DNA of 64,000 bases from Nilaparvata lugens. Taxonomy: Eukaryota; Arthropoda; Insecta; Hemiptera; Delphacidae. Shown piece by piece: positions 35,310 to 49,461 of the stretch. The stretch spans positions 37,214,216 through 37,278,215 of the forward strand of contig NC_052507.1 in the NCBI RefSeq assembly GCF_014356525.2, in the 5' to 3' direction. The notes under the pieces were generated by a model. That model saw only the letters and a program-made list of their open reading frames with translations. It had not been told where the DNA came from and made no database searches. Position numbers and translations under genes: made by a program. Each line of letters begins with the position of its first letter. Positions within the stretch are counted from its first letter, which is position 1.

Positions 35310-36886
35310 TGATGGTAAAACTGTTGTACTATGATAATGACTAGTAATGGCGCTTAATAGAAGTTAATATCTCAGAGGGAAAAACGTTCAAATTACCATA
35401 AAGCCTAGTTCTAATTCAAAAATAAGTTCATATATTCAAGGAAAATAAGTTCAGGGAGGGAAAAGACAGGCCATTCTTCGGTACAGGAATTTGTTGATCT
35501 ATAATGATTCTCTTTTGTTCTGTACTGTATACTTCCTTACAAAAAGTCTTAGTACTACGACAAACTCAACTGATGTGAATACTATATTATGAATCACATA
35601 ATAATATACACATAGTAATTAGTATTCAAGCTTCATTAAACAAGGATTATTGATATTAAACAAGGCTACTTGTTATTTTTAGTATTTTTCTATTAGACTA
35701 CTTATTATAGTTTGTTAGAAACGTTCATTTGTAAAGTATCTGGATCAGTTCGGAACCAATCCAGTATACATGTATTATAAGAGGTAAGAAGGATTTATAG
35801 GTTATAATCATATCAAGGTATTTGATATGATACATGATACTGGAATATCTTGCAGTCACTTTTCTGTGATGATCAATATTTGGCATCCAATTAAGCTCCT
35901 TCCAAGAACTAGCTCTTCATTCTCAGGCTCACAAGCGGCACTGCCTTGCAAATCTAATCAAGCAGGCTGAGCAATCGTTTAGCAGTAATGAAACTACTTG
36001 TTGAATGAATAAGTAAACAGTAATGCCAGATTCATGCGGAAGCACAAGGACAAATTCCTAACTTTTCCTAGATCTTCTTCACTGGAATCATAGTTGATTA
36101 AACTATAGTTATATCAAGCTTAATAAAAAGTTCAAGTTTTTTAATTCATTAGAAATTTTCAACTGATTATCAAATTTTGTTTAAAAAATTGATTTGTATG
36201 ATACTTGAGTGGCATTTCGACCTTCAATTACTGGCAAAAATAGTACCTTCTAGAGGCTAGAGTGTAAGTTGACAACATTATTGAGACAATTTTGTACTAT
36301 TGCTGCTCTTCAATGGAGTTGCTTGTGTGTTCTTTGGTTTCAATGTTCCTTGAACAATTTGAGCTGCTCTGCTCATAAAAATGTCGTCAGCTCTTCAAAG
36401 ATACGCCGCATGTCGAATCATTTGCGCTTTATTAGATTATGCCATTTCACATTCTATACTTAGCTTGTCATTTCTATTGCTCTGTGCTTATACTTCTCGA
36501 TTACTTAAAATGAGATTGTTCACTCATCATGTTGCATTTCTTTCCCCTTCAAGTCTATTTATATTCCACTGGAAATTGATCTCAATCAGCCAAGTTCATT
36601 TTATCAGTTGTTATCAAAATCTCAATTTGAATCCCTATTCTAATTTTCATCTCAATATTATTTTTTTAGACAGAATAAGTAAATCTTCATCTTGGTAAAG
36701 TAGTTAAAGTTATATTAACCTATGTTAACCTACTAATGTATTTTCATTTTCTAATTTTCTTTAAATTTAAAACTCAATCAATCATTCGAGAAATAAATAT
36801 TGGTAGGTATACAGTAGTAGTGAGTGAGAGTAGTAGGTAGTTAGTGTTAGTGAGTTGATCTTGGTAAGCTAGTTATTTACAATCAG
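35310..36886. other. Region without a recognised feature
   Basis: AT-rich sequence. Small open frames at 36269-36463 and 36381-36698 have no splice sites or family motifs that support them. Nothing else is recognised. Confidence 0.4.
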
Positions 36887-37172
36887 TCCATGAAGCATCT
36901 CTTGGTTTGGAGGTTTCACAACAACATTGTTTTGCCAAGCCCTGGTTTAGAGTATTTAGAAAGGGAGCTTTGTCACTCTACTGGCATTTTAGTGTTGTTT
37001 CATTGTGATCCAAGAGAAGGAAACTTTCAAACCGCTCCTAAACTACAGTTGGCATATGCTCCAGTTCCCTTCTCGTTGGCTAGCAACGGAGCATATGGTT
37101 CTCATTTGCAGTTGACAGTTCGTGGACACCCTGACTATAATGGCATAGTTTGCGAACTGGACATTGGAATTG
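36887..37172 (+). CDS. Tentative exon of an unrecognised plus-strand gene (1)
   Basis: Open for 95 codons between a TTTACAATCAG acceptor and an ATTG|GTGAGA donor. The first Met is the second codon. The protein is not low-complexity and has a Cys-His-Ser-Thr-Gly segment, a Cys-Asp-Pro, a Tyr-Ala-Pro-Val-Pro and Arg-Gly-His-Pro-Asp-Tyr. I recognise no domain. The frame would also stay open past the donor to a TAA at 37219, so it could be a small single-exon ORF instead. It could equally be a remnant of a mobile element. Confidence 0.35.
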
Positions 37173-38339
37173 GTGAGAAAATAGATTTATTCCCAGGACC
37201 TTCAAATGATAAGATATAAATCTTATGTATATGGGCATTGGAAAATTTGGATGTATGTCTGCTATCAACAAGAATTTATTATGAAAGATTATGAATCTTC
37301 TGGAAAATTTTTTCACGACACGAGTTTATAATTTTATTATCAATGAATCAATATAAAACCTTTTCTTATCCATACAGACTATCCATAACATATTGGCTTG
37401 TTCCTCCGTCAACTATCACTGCTTTTCACATCAGACCAAAACATTAGTTACGAGACGCTGAATAGAATTTTAGAGTTGAAAAACATCATGTAACACCTCC
37501 ACGTTACTGGAATACCAATAAATCGTTATTTACTTATTTAAATACAAATTCTCCGTGGGAATGGTGAGGCAAGTGGCAACGGATCTCGACTTCCCATCAG
37601 GTATTCGATTTGTTCATTGCGCCGCTTGACTCTGAATTAGCCGGACAGGAAACGCGTTTTCATTTGATTGTTGAAAATGATTACTACTCAGGCAGGTGTA
37701 CGAAGACGTGATACTAATATAATCGATGCTGGACGTGTCTCAAATAGCAATTCGTACCAGAAGTGTGAAGCTCTGCTAATTTCGACGCCTTATTTGAGAA
37801 GCAGTGTGATATGGATTGATTAGCGGGCAAAATATAGGGGATTAGGCTATACTTTAACGGTGTTGGTGGACTCAACGGTGGTTCAGATTTTACAAGCTGT
37901 GTAACGGTGGTTGAAAATGTTTTGAATTGTTTGTTTTTCAGTTTTTGTTTGTTTGGATATTATTGCATTCTGGAAAAAATGCTTTTATAAAGATGAGTTC
38001 AGAACAAAATGTGAATATTCACTTATTTTTCACTGTAATTATTAAAACAGGTTGAGCATTAAGTTTTAACAATAGTTTTCTGAAAATGATTCAATTCAAT
38101 GGTAGAGTACAGTAACAACATTTATAGCACATTCAGCTGTGCTTAGTGAGAGAAGTTGTGTGTATTTTTGGGTTCAAAATTTTATAAAATAACTTGATTA
38201 ATTCAATATGAAGTGATAATCAAGTGTTATATTCAAATATAGTTTGGTGTTTTAATTTCTCTAAATTCAAATGTTCAGCTTATACATATTTGTGGAAGAA
38301 AATTGAACTTGAACGTTTTACAGTAGAAACTTAGCCTAT

Positions 38340-38465
38340 TTTTTGGACATTTTATTAATAATTTATCAAAATTTGGGAATGGAATAGATTTGGGCCAAGC
38401 CTGTTGTTCCTTCCTAATCATATTTATATGATTTGTGATTCTGTCCACGAATAAATAAATAAATC
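38340..38465 (+). repeat. Dispersed repeat, copy 3, with AAAT tail
   Basis: TTGGGAATGGAATAGATTTG, GGCCAAGCCTGTTGTTCCTT and ATCATATTTATATGATTTGT, followed by CCACGAATAAATAAATAAAT. The simple tail marks the 3' end of this retroelement-like family and gives its orientation. Confidence 0.7.
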
Positions 38466-38924
38466 AATTTCTAGTGGTAATGATTGTGATGGCTTAAGAA
38501 TCGTCGATATCTACGTTATGTAAGTTATGATGAATTGTTGCTTCATATTTAACATTTATTATAGAAAATACGCCAAATACTATAAATTTAATCGAAAATA
38601 TGAAATGATTTCAGAACTATGACTGTGTTTTTCATGTATCATGCTTAAATTAATGTACACTTTCTTTGAAATATTCTAGTGAACTTATTAGGCTTATTCT
38701 TTCACTCCGTAGATTCTCACTTCTCAAATTGACAAAATTGTTTGGTCCATAATCAAATAATGACTATCAACGTCTCACCAATCAATTTTCAGTCCTGTCT
38801 TGAATGTTTCGTTGAATCTTGATTTTACAATCTTGACTTGAATATAAATTATTATTCTTCTTCAACAAAACCCAGCTTTGAAAATTACACTTAATATTTA
38901 TTATTATTATTTATTTTCTGTGGA

Positions 38925-39050
38925 TACAATTACAAATGATAAAAAATATGATTGGGAGAGATCAACAGGCATGGCCCAAAACTATTCTGTTCCCAAATCT
39001 TGATAATGAATAACATGTCCGAAAAAAGGTTAGTTTGTTGATTCTGTTCA
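38925..39050 (-). repeat. Dispersed repeat, copy 4
   Basis: Inverted relative to the copy at 38340 and about 460 bp from it: GTGGATACAATTACAAATGA, then ATGATTGGGAGAGATCAACA and CTATTCTGTTCCCAAATCTT. Confidence 0.7.
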
Positions 39051-40350
39051 CCTTCACACTTTACTTATCACTCTAATAGAATGATACTCTACCAAAATGA
39101 TACCAAATTGGTATCATTTTTCTTCTTAGAAATTCAAAAAATCTCAGTGTTGAGAAGACTAATAAAATTAGTCTTATCTGAAACGTATGCTAGCCACTTG
39201 TTTCGAAACGAAAGGGAAACGAGCTACTTTTGTTTCTCAGCAACCTTATTAGCATATAGTCAATTATCTAATTAGGCCATTTGAGTTGTTGGCCCAGATG
39301 AAATTTCAACTAATAGACTGATCTCTAAATTATATAGGGCAGTCCATGAGAATTTGAAAACCATGAAAAATCAGGGTGAAACTGAATTTAGGGGAAATTA
39401 ATGAGACATTCAATAAGTTCTTCAGATAACAAATAACTTTCTAGGAATTGGAGATTGATGTCCCAGTGATATTGAGGATAATAATTGAATGTCCGATTGA
39501 AAATGCATCCAGCCAGATATCTCAAGCGAGAAACAAATCTAGCTCATTTAATTGGCTACTGGTTCAAGAATTATGTTGGACTTCCTGATAACGTACAAGG
39601 TCGTTTTCACTGATTCCAAAATAAGGCTACACATTATTACAATTTACCCGATCCATTACTCCATTAGCTCTCAAGAAGTTTTTTCCTGACTTAAACATTT
39701 TATTTTTAAAAGCTTCCAATGGCTTGATTATTAGGTATGATTTTACTTGACTTCATATTGTTTATATTGTGAGGATAATTGATATTCAATAAATTTGTGC
39801 ACCCTGAACGTTTTGATAGTATCACTGGTTCAATGAAGTATGAATTCCATTGATTATTATTATCAGGTACAATTATATTGTCTCCAATCAGAATCTTCTT
39901 GATGTTTACCTGTATTTTTGTTTTTAAAAAACGCTATTTTCATTCATTATAAAAGTAGTATACAGAGATTATTGTTTCTACTTACAGATTTATGAGATTA
40001 AAAAGTATCCCTTTCAAAAGTCTGGTTGTAATATCCCCTGAAATGAAAGAAATAAAATGAATATACTAACATCAAACGAATAACTTGTGTTCTAGTCATA
40101 AACTTAAAAAAAAATTCTTCAAAAAGCTTTTTTTCATTCACTAGTTCAACTAACGTACTTGAACAGCTTCTATGACTAAAATATGCAAATTGAGTTATTT
40201 TTCTTCGTATTGAGAAAAGAGGATGATTATGTAGAGAGGAATGTCATTAGAATCCTAATTCAGAATTACAATAACGACTTTGAAGCTATTCAAATGCAAA
40301 TATGCAAGAAGCGTAGTTAGCTTGGGTGAATCAGTGTATTTCAACCATAG

Positions 40351-40533
40351 AACTTTATAAATATTGTTTGAGAATAGGAGAGTTTTGTGATCCTTCCTTT
40401 GAAACTTGGTTTTGTAAGAGGAAAAGTAATGGCATGTTGGAGAAATATGTTACAGCTTACGGTTCTATGGACACTTGGTACAGAAAAATGCCTGAAATTA
40501 TCACAATACACTATCATCACAAAATCCGTACTG
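40351..40533 (+). CDS. Tentative exon of an unrecognised plus-strand gene (2)
   Basis: Acceptor TTCAACCATAG, donor ACTG|GTAAAA. It enters in phase 1, matching the exit phase of the candidate at 36887-37172. Content includes Glu-Phe-Cys-Asp-Pro-Ser-Phe-Glu-Thr-Trp-Phe-Cys. The frame alternatively runs on to a TGA at 40598. Function unknown; it could be chance. Confidence 0.27.
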
Positions 40534-41371
40534 GTAAAACATCTATAACAAATTTAATTATTCATTTCGAGAGAGCACCGTTGATGTTTAATCATTGATG
40601 TTGAGTTTCAAATAAAGTTGTTCAAACCAAAATTAATTATTTCCAGACTAATTTTGATTAATTTCACTCAAATCCGTCTTTTAAATACTCACAAAATGTT
40701 CAATCTATAGATCGGTATTATTTAGACACCCTGGTTGTATTTATTTATTCATTTTCGGGCACACCAGGGCAGCAGTGATGATATGCTACTTTCTGTGTGG
40801 GTGGTCCAATTGAATTGAATGGTTTATAAACTGTGCAGCCCCATTCTGACATGACTAATCATTTTTGACAAGCGTTGACATGAGCATGGCGCTTATTTAT
40901 CCTCAATAATTTTTCAATTCGTGTGTACTTCCAACTAAATAGCATGTTAAAAGAACAATAACGTATTGGAGTGTCTTGTTTTGCATGAATGGAAAACAGT
41001 ACTTTTGCTTTGGGAAAAAATTTTATGAAAGGAAAACGTCACAAAGTAAGGATGGTATGTATTTTTTGCAAGGAAGATTTTTAGGAGTGAAAAGGCATCT
41101 GTGATTGTTGTTATTAATTACAATAAATTCATCTCTGTCATTTCAACTAATTTTAAAGAAAGATTTCAATACTCTGTGATCATCGATAATATATTTATCC
41201 TTCTGGATTCCGGAAGAAAGTAGAACAGTCAATTCTCTGATAATATTCATTTCATTCGAAATGTTACAAATTCTGTATTTGTTTTATCCAATATTCAAAT
41301 ATTTTGAATTTGTGACAGCCAAAATCGTCATACAATTTTTTACCTGATAATAAAAATCATCGTACCAATAG

Positions 41372-41600
41372 CAGGGGTGCCCACCCTCTCCAAGCTTAAT
41401 GACTTACCCCCCTTTTATTTCCTCAATTTAGTCATGCTCCCTGCTACCCTTTAAATAGGGAGTCACTCTCGCAAAGTCAGTCGTCATTTCAAACACTGCT
41501 GACATCTTTTGGAATCCCCACAAAAATAGTTTTTGAACCCCCCACATAAGAATTTTGAGGCGCAATCTGCGTCTGCGCTCCCTCTCTGTGGACACCCCTC
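41372..41600. mobile_element. Small hAT-type MITE
   Basis: Left end CAGGGGTGCCCACC, right end GTGGACACCCCT in inverted orientation, about 228 bp. CCAATA occurs immediately outside both ends, consistent with a decayed 8-bp target duplication. The ends resemble those of the larger element at 33293 but are not identical. Confidence 0.65.
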
Positions 41601-42717
41601 CCAATAACTAATCTAAGGTTATCTTGTAGTGTTAATCTGAAGCTATAATGGAAATGTTGATCCTGCTATTGTACAATAATTATTGGGTGATGCGCTATTG
41701 GAAAGTTGAACTACGGTATGCGTATTAGTAATTAGTACAATATCCTTCCAATATCCAAGATTTATAATTTGAAAAATTATTCATTCATTCAACTCAACAT
41801 TATTTTTCATGTCCATCCTGTTTTCTACTGTGCGTTGTTCACAGAGCGTGTAAAAAGAAGAAGAAATAGAATAATCTAAAAGAGAAGAAGAAAACGAATG
41901 TGGAGTGTTCTTGCAATTGTACATTGTTATTTTTCTTCACTAAGTTACTGCTTATCTCAAATCGCATGTATGCAATGTTAAGTGTTTAGGTAGCATCAAT
42001 TTAGAGTCTGTTAGTTGTCCATATTTAATAGTAGATCTTGAGCATGTCTATATAGTGATTTGTATACAGTAGCCTACTGTATAGGCTAAGCTACTGTTGG
42101 CTTACACCCTCCCTCTTGAGATGAGACATGAACGGTCAGCCAGCCAGCAAGCCAAGTGATTCAAAACACCACTAGACTATATAGGCCTACATCGCTACTG
42201 TCCTTGAAGACGGTTCAATATTAATAATGCACTGTCTACAATTGGATAATAGTGGAAGACCTAATCCAGGCCATCAGCTGAACTGTCTTTGATTTCGGGC
42301 CCGCTTATTTCGGGCTCACTCCTCCTCCTCACGTTACTTCACTCTTTATGACCTCTTCTCCTTTCCTTCTCTTCTCCTCTTCTTCTTACCGCTTTTGCAT
42401 ACTTCTTACTTTCCCTAACTGCTTCCAATTCGAAATTATATATCACAGCATTTCAGTATGTTTCTTTTGTATTTATTTTTGTTTCACGAGCTTGGATGAG
42501 AACATTTTTCATAGATAACCTGTGAGTTATGAAGATAGAAGGTGTGAGTATGTTACACCTAATGTATCTAGAATACATTCCTTGGTTAAACCTATATGAT
42601 TATACATTCCTCGTCCTAATAATATTTAAATACTCACACCTAAAACTTGAACTTTAATAGAATCTGAATTTTATTTCTTGTTAACAGAACAATATTTTCG
42701 TATTTGAAATTTGTTTT

Positions 42718-43038
42718 TGAATAGGGTAAATTCTCAATTCCTATATGTATCTGCCCAATTATCTATTATGTACTTCTTCATTGAAAACGAAGATTATACA
42801 TTTTTTATATTGAATCGCGGCAAAAGAATTAATTCAAAATTTTATCAATATTCTATACATTTTTTTGAAAGAAAAAATTCCCTTCAATGCTGTTTGAGGG
42901 CTATAGTTGGAAATTTTAGGCTTAATTTCGGGCATTCCACTCTAATCTCATCAGAGAGGAGTAACGATTTTTCAAGTGTTATACTTTTAGACAAACTTTT
43001 ATACTTTGAACAAATGAACGAACCATCATCCATAATTT
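42718..43038 (+). other. Unassigned open frame, 107 codons
   Basis: It starts after a possible acceptor TTTTTGAATAG and is open to TAA. The composition is mixed, with two adjacent cysteines and no recognised motif. It is in the right orientation to belong to the tentative plus-strand gene but does not match the neighbouring exon phases without further exons. Weak. Confidence 0.15.
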
Positions 43039-43039
43039 A

Positions 43040-46000
43040 ATTGCTATTAAAAACATAAACTCGACTGAATGAAGAATGCTTGAGCCTCAATAAAGAATGT
43101 GAAAAACGAAAGAACACCGTGCCAGATAGTTCATTTTGGATTATTCCCTGTTTTTACCGTCGAAAACACATCAGGGTTTTAGCTGATCCACCCTACTATC
43201 CCAACTGGAGAGCGCAATCATTCTAATAAAATATGTTTGTTATTGCTTGTCTTGAAGCAGGATGCTTCTCAGCTATTCTTGTACATCTTAGAACTCGTAG
43301 GGAGGATTCTACTTGTCTTTTTTTATATCTAGAATTTTCTTCGAAAAGTCTGTTGTAGAATGATGATTCTCCAAAACTAGGTTACTGAAGATCGAAAAGA
43401 AACATTTTTCTTTATACGTATTCCATGATATGACAAACATTTTTGTACCAGAAAGCTTATACAGATAATAAATTAAATTTGAGACTGTCGAATGACTTGA
43501 GAAAAAATGGTGTATAATCTATGAGTGGTGTATTCTCATACTTTATCCATTTCACAAGACTGTTATAAGTGAAGTATTCTGCTTCAACCACTTCTCATAC
43601 AACATTTAAGTCGAAAGCTTTGATTCGAACACAATAAAAAGTGAGTTCTTGTGATCTCTACTAAACTACCCTTCTCGTTTGAGTTGAAAATAACACTAAT
43701 ATCATTTTTTAAAGATTGTTCTCAGCTTAAATTCATTTTGTTAACAGCAAACGGGCTGTTCTCTCCTACGAAATTTGAATCCGTTTTTCGGATAATCTTC
43801 AACTTTTCAAATTAACTAACAAATATTATACAAAAGCTTGTTTTGAAATATTCCTTCACACGTTTCAATGATGCAGTAGTAGGCTAGTAATGTACTTGTA
43901 TTATTGTATTCTGATGTTGGAGCTATGCCGGTTTTTTTTTAAAGAGCGGAACCAATGTAATTCTCAGAGTTAGCGCTACAAATGAACCCTTATTGGAAGT
44001 TCAGAGCCGTGAAATTTTCTAGGGACCGCTTCTACCAGTAGTATTTAGAAAGTATGTTTCTAGTTCAGTGCATGTACCAATCAAATCAATATCCTCCACT
44101 CTCTTAGTCTTGCCTTCTAAATCTACAATTGAATTTGGATAGTCAAAGACCTGAGAGGAACATAAAAAGGAACGAATCAACAAAATTTCAACTCACGAAT
44201 ACCTCATCTACTATATGCTCATTACTATATAATTCAATTGATAATTTCCTCACTGAGAATCCCAAATAGTTACCCATATATTAAGTAATTTTACAGACAA
44301 AATAGTTAATGTTCCATATATTCTATCCTCAATTATAGTCATTTAAAGTGCACAGGAAAGATGAATAACGATGAAATAATCATGAGAATGATCTTCAAAA
44401 TAAAATTTATAAATTTCACGATCTTCAAAATAGTTTTTGTGAAGAAAGCGAGTCTGTGGAATCTTCCTCTGTTCTGAGACAATTTGATAGGGAAAATTGA
44501 TCATTAGGAATCTTAGATATCTTAGCGCAATCTGTGTTTATGGATGCATTTAGTTGTGGTCATGTAGACCATCCATTGTTTATAATATCCAATAATAATG
44601 ATTATGATAGCATTATCATTATAGACGGGAATATATTAAAAAAAAGTCGGAAGGGAGAAAGATATGTATGAAGTAGAACGAAATAGAATATTTGAAAGTG
44701 ACAACTGCCCTGAAGATCAAATTCTGTTGTCTCTGTATTCCGTAGAGCACACGCCACTGAAACCAAGTCGGGGGAAGAATCCCGATGCTAGCCATGTGTG
44801 AAGCACATGTGAGGGAGACTTCCACATTCTGTCCCGGTAACTCAACTTCCCTCCTTTTTTTCGAAACCAACCCACCTCAACCATCAGTAGGGCCCAACAT
44901 TTTGTTTATCCTGCTTCTCTGGAGATGCCTCAAACTAAGGGACAGGTATTGCAGCATTTCAAATAACCTCAAGACTTATTTGTGGTAATAAATGCTGTCT
45001 TACTCAAGCTATTCATATTTTTGATTTTCTTTTTTAAGTTTGTGTAACTACCAATGAATATATTTTCATTTATCTCAAATAATAATATGTGGACTCCTCA
45101 ATATAACTTCTTACCAGAAAGGATGCAAATAGACAAGTTTAAGTATCCCTAAACTCTGACATTGAGCATAGAATGAAACTATCTTAAGTTATAAGTTGAG
45201 TTTTCTCTGCCATAAAGTTTGACTCAGGCTCTCACCTATGAAAACAATATAGGCTGTACTCGTATATCTAAGCGTATTTAATTATTATGTTCCATGTTCC
45301 TACAGTCCGTATTCACTATATTATATGTTATGTTACCATCATCGAAGATGTATAGTTGTCTGGGTGGGTGTAGTAGATTTGTCACGTCTATTTGGGTTTC
45401 TGATAGCCGCCTTTCTAAAAAACCAAGATATTCGTCTCCAGAACAAAAACAAGCTTCCGATGTTCTGTAAAAACTCGACACATTCATTCGGCGAGTGGAA
45501 GCTTTTTTATTTTCTAATAGGCTGCTTCAGCAAGACACTCAAGTAATTTACTATATAGTAATAGTAATATACACTACCGTGTTGGTGTTTTAGTAACTGA
45601 GCAGATGACTAATGCTCATTCATCCAGGAAGGCTGGCGCCATCTCTTAAAAAAGGATTTGCATGCATTTGGCCGACCAGCTCATTTTCAACAGTAGCCTT
45701 TCAGAATTGATTCAGGACTCTCTATTGACTGGTTAAATTTTCTCTTTCCAAAACCAAATCCTTTCTTTCCCGTACAATCTTCGTAAGTTTTTCTTCAGAA
45801 ACTTTTTAGTTCTGAATACTTCTGTTTTTTATATTTTCTTTAGAATTTGTAAATGTTTGTCTCCGTTGAAAACTCTTTATGTTTTATCATTCTATAAAAT
45901 TCTTTTGAACTCAAATTCTAAGTCTCAAATCATGCAAGTCACACATTTCAAGTTGATTGTAAGAAGCAACCCGTGCTACAGCAATTAACAATGAAGGAAG

Positions 46001-49000
46001 TGCTTAAAGCTCTGACACATATTCATAATATTCATGTTCTTCTCATCTCCAGCATTATAACGCCACAACTCTATGACTTCCTGTTGTCATCTTCTCCTCT
46101 CACTTCTACGATTTTTCTCCTTCAGCACCATCATTCGTGAATCGCACGTCCATCACATTATTCACAAGTGTTGTAATTTGACAATCAGCTGCATGAGCAT
46201 ATTGACGTTCTTCAATACTACTTCGTATACTACGGTATACTTCGTAGACCGTCTCTGTTCATAGTAATTTTGAAAAGATCCTAAAAACCAATCACTATAT
46301 TCAAATAATAATATGTCTATACTATGACTTTGACTAGACTATGACTATTCTTGACTATACTATGACTCGCCATGAAGGCATGACCGTTTCATACCTAATG
46401 GAGAATGACTTTTCTGTACAACGCCAATTGAATATACAATAATTGTGTGTGAGTGATGAGTCAAGTGATAAGATGATACATGATCTAAAGTACAACATGC
46501 ACTCAGATTTGATACACGTGAGATTTTAGCCCACGATCATCAGTCTATCAATAAAAGATAGTGCCCAATACGACTGGGCTATTGCACTCTACAAATTAAA
46601 TGTAATTGAGTTGTGCACATTCTTCTCTTCTGAAAATTAAATATTTTTATTTTTTGGTGTGAATCGAACTTTAAATTCTCAAAAGAATGAATAAATACAG
46701 GACTTGATTCACAAATACTGATTCATTAATCGATTCAGAGTGACCTATGCATTACATTTTGGAATTGAAGATGTAATGTTATTCTTGTTGATGTGAGAAT
46801 TGATATAATATTTAATGTATAGGAATCATTGAGCTATATGTCATCTATCCTATATCCTTCGTCCTGATAAATGTGATTTCCGATTTGGATGCTGCAGTAT
46901 CAAAATCTCAGAGATAAAAAACTCTTATGAGCATAATTCGATTGGGTAATCCTATGAATTCAAAATTTTGATAATCCTTCAATTCAACCTTCATCATTCA
47001 TCACGTTTAACCAATTGCACACTTCTTATTCAATAAACATTCATAGAAGCAGGAATGTAACAGTAAGCTGCAACTTAGGAACATGATTTAGGATTGAAGA
47101 TCTCTAAATAAAAGTGCAGCTGGACCTCATCAAGCACCCTGACTCTTGCTCACTCGAGTAAAAACAATGTTTGGCCAACTATCCTTATTTGTTTTCGGTC
47201 TCCACCGACATCTTTATTCATCCTCACCCTTTACTTCGTGCATTTTCTCTCTTCATTCTACTACACTCCTCTCTGTCCTCTCTCCTCCTTCGATCTATTC
47301 TTGACGTTCAGTCATCATGATCGTATGAGAAAAGTCCTATTGTACGTTTGCTTGTTTCGCGTATATATCAGTACTGTTTTAAACAAATTTACTCTCAGCT
47401 GACAGATATATTATGTTGGGGTAACAATAAGTTTAATGAGATGGGGTGAACTGGCAGAAAACGCATAAATTGAAAGTTCTGTTAGTATTGTTGTAGAGCT
47501 ACTATAATTTCTCTAGAGAGTAAAACTTAGTAATAGAATTTTGTATTGTTGTAAAAACAACTATAATGTTTCCCTCGTGTGTATAAAAGTTGGTAATAGA
47601 ATTCATTCTATTGAATGGGCTTGCAATACATGGTAATTTTCAAATCACTTTTGACAGCTGAGAGGTTCAGATATTTGAGCCAGTCTGCTTCTTACTGGCA
47701 AGTTACTTGATTCTGGATTTATTTTCCTAGGGTTTTATAGTAACAGTATACCACAGCCTATACGAATAAGGGGCTATGATCATCTCATCATCTTCACTTC
47801 AGGGATTAGGTTTATCAATTAACTTGTTCCGGTACTCATCTCTTTCTTGGCTTTCCTACATCTCTTTTTCCAGTAGGTCTATAGTTTTGGACTTCAAGTG
47901 GAATTCTTCCAGGTGGCATTCTATTAAAAAAACTGCACAAGTTACGTCTATTTTGCATAATTATTTCATGCAGAGGAGCAACCGATAAAACCTGCCTTAT
48001 ATGATTAAACTATGATCGAACTAAATTTTAACAGTGGCAAGATTTCAAGATTACAAGCTTCTTTCTAATTTCTCTTCAATAAATATGAATTTCTTAAGGC
48101 ATGATATTCCTTAAAAATGGAAGAATTTTTAAACAGTTCATTCTATTTTTTTTCAAATTATCGCAATCAGGGATACCGTACATTGAATGCAGGGTATGTA
48201 TTTATGTCTCTCTCATATATTGAGAGTTTACTTCTCTTGACTATTTCAATATTTTAGTTGTAATATTATTCACGTTTCCCTATATCAGTATTAGACTGTT
48301 TTAAAGTGGATGACTCAAAATAATAACGACGAAAGATCGGAAAGTACGATTCATTGATACGCAGAGGATGGAACTATCTTAACAATGATGAATTCCTGAA
48401 TCCATAAGCTTCACCTGATTTAATGTATATGCAATCTATTTATACCCCGTTAATCTGTTTCTAATTTTTTGGCGAGAAAAAGAGATGAGAGCAAATTGTG
48501 TACGGTTACACTGTTGGCCGCGTGTTCGAAAATAGCGAGGCCTGTGTTTAGAAATGGCGGCCAGACATTGAAAGAGTGAGAGAGAGCGAAGGAGTTGCCT
48601 GGCACTGTACACTGTAAACATCCACGCTCGAAATATTGAAAGAGGTCTTGGAACTCATATGCATGCAGTGCTCCCACTCCATAAATATATACTAATGTAT
48701 GGATTTTTGCCTCTGATCTCAGTTTCCTTGCAATATAATCATAGATGTGATTGATGTTTGCTGCAAGGTTTACAAGAAGATTGTTGAGTTTGTTGCATGG
48801 GGTGATCTGAAAACTTTGTTCACATTCAAACAGCTCTCTAACATTTCCTGGGGCTTGTTGTATCCAGTGGTATCAGATTCTAGATTGCCTAGAAGCATTA
48901 ATTTCCAGTCAATTCAAGAATTTACTGAATTCTGAATCAGAACTTCACCTGAAGTGGGGCAATTTGATTCAATTAGCTCTTCGAACTAATTATATGGAAG

Positions 49001-49460
49001 AAAGTCTTAAAAGAATCGAGCTGAAATGAAAAATTAGATCGAATTTCTTTATCAATTATAGATTATTAACATGCAAACAATCGTTAACATGAGATAGATT
49101 GCAAACTATCTTTCATGGAATACTTGAATACATGAATCAGTGGATCATAGTTCATACATAATATTCACATGAAATATGAGCAAGTATGTATATGCGCTAC
49201 TCCAGACATCCAGCTTTTTCATGTAATAAGAGAATAGGGTTGTGTCTTGATTTGATTGTAGTATTTCTAGTAAAATGCACCATGTCATGCAACATAGAAT
49301 ATAAAAATATATCTTTCAAAACATATTATTTTGAAAACTGCGTGATATGCATTTGAAATAATATATCATCAATATCTAATGTATACGTATTTGTCAGCTT
49401 TCAGTTCAGTTCAAAACAGCTTAATTATTGTTTTTTCGTATTAGGTGTTACCTTTTGGAA
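43040..49460. other. Region without a recognised gene
   Basis: Mostly AT-rich DNA. There are CT-rich stretches (47210-47300), a short tandem of GACTATACTATGACT-like words (46318-46372) and a GC-richer patch at 48470-48640 that could be regulatory or a 5' UTR. I see no supportable exon or RNA gene. Confidence 0.4.
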
Positions 49461-49461
49461 A

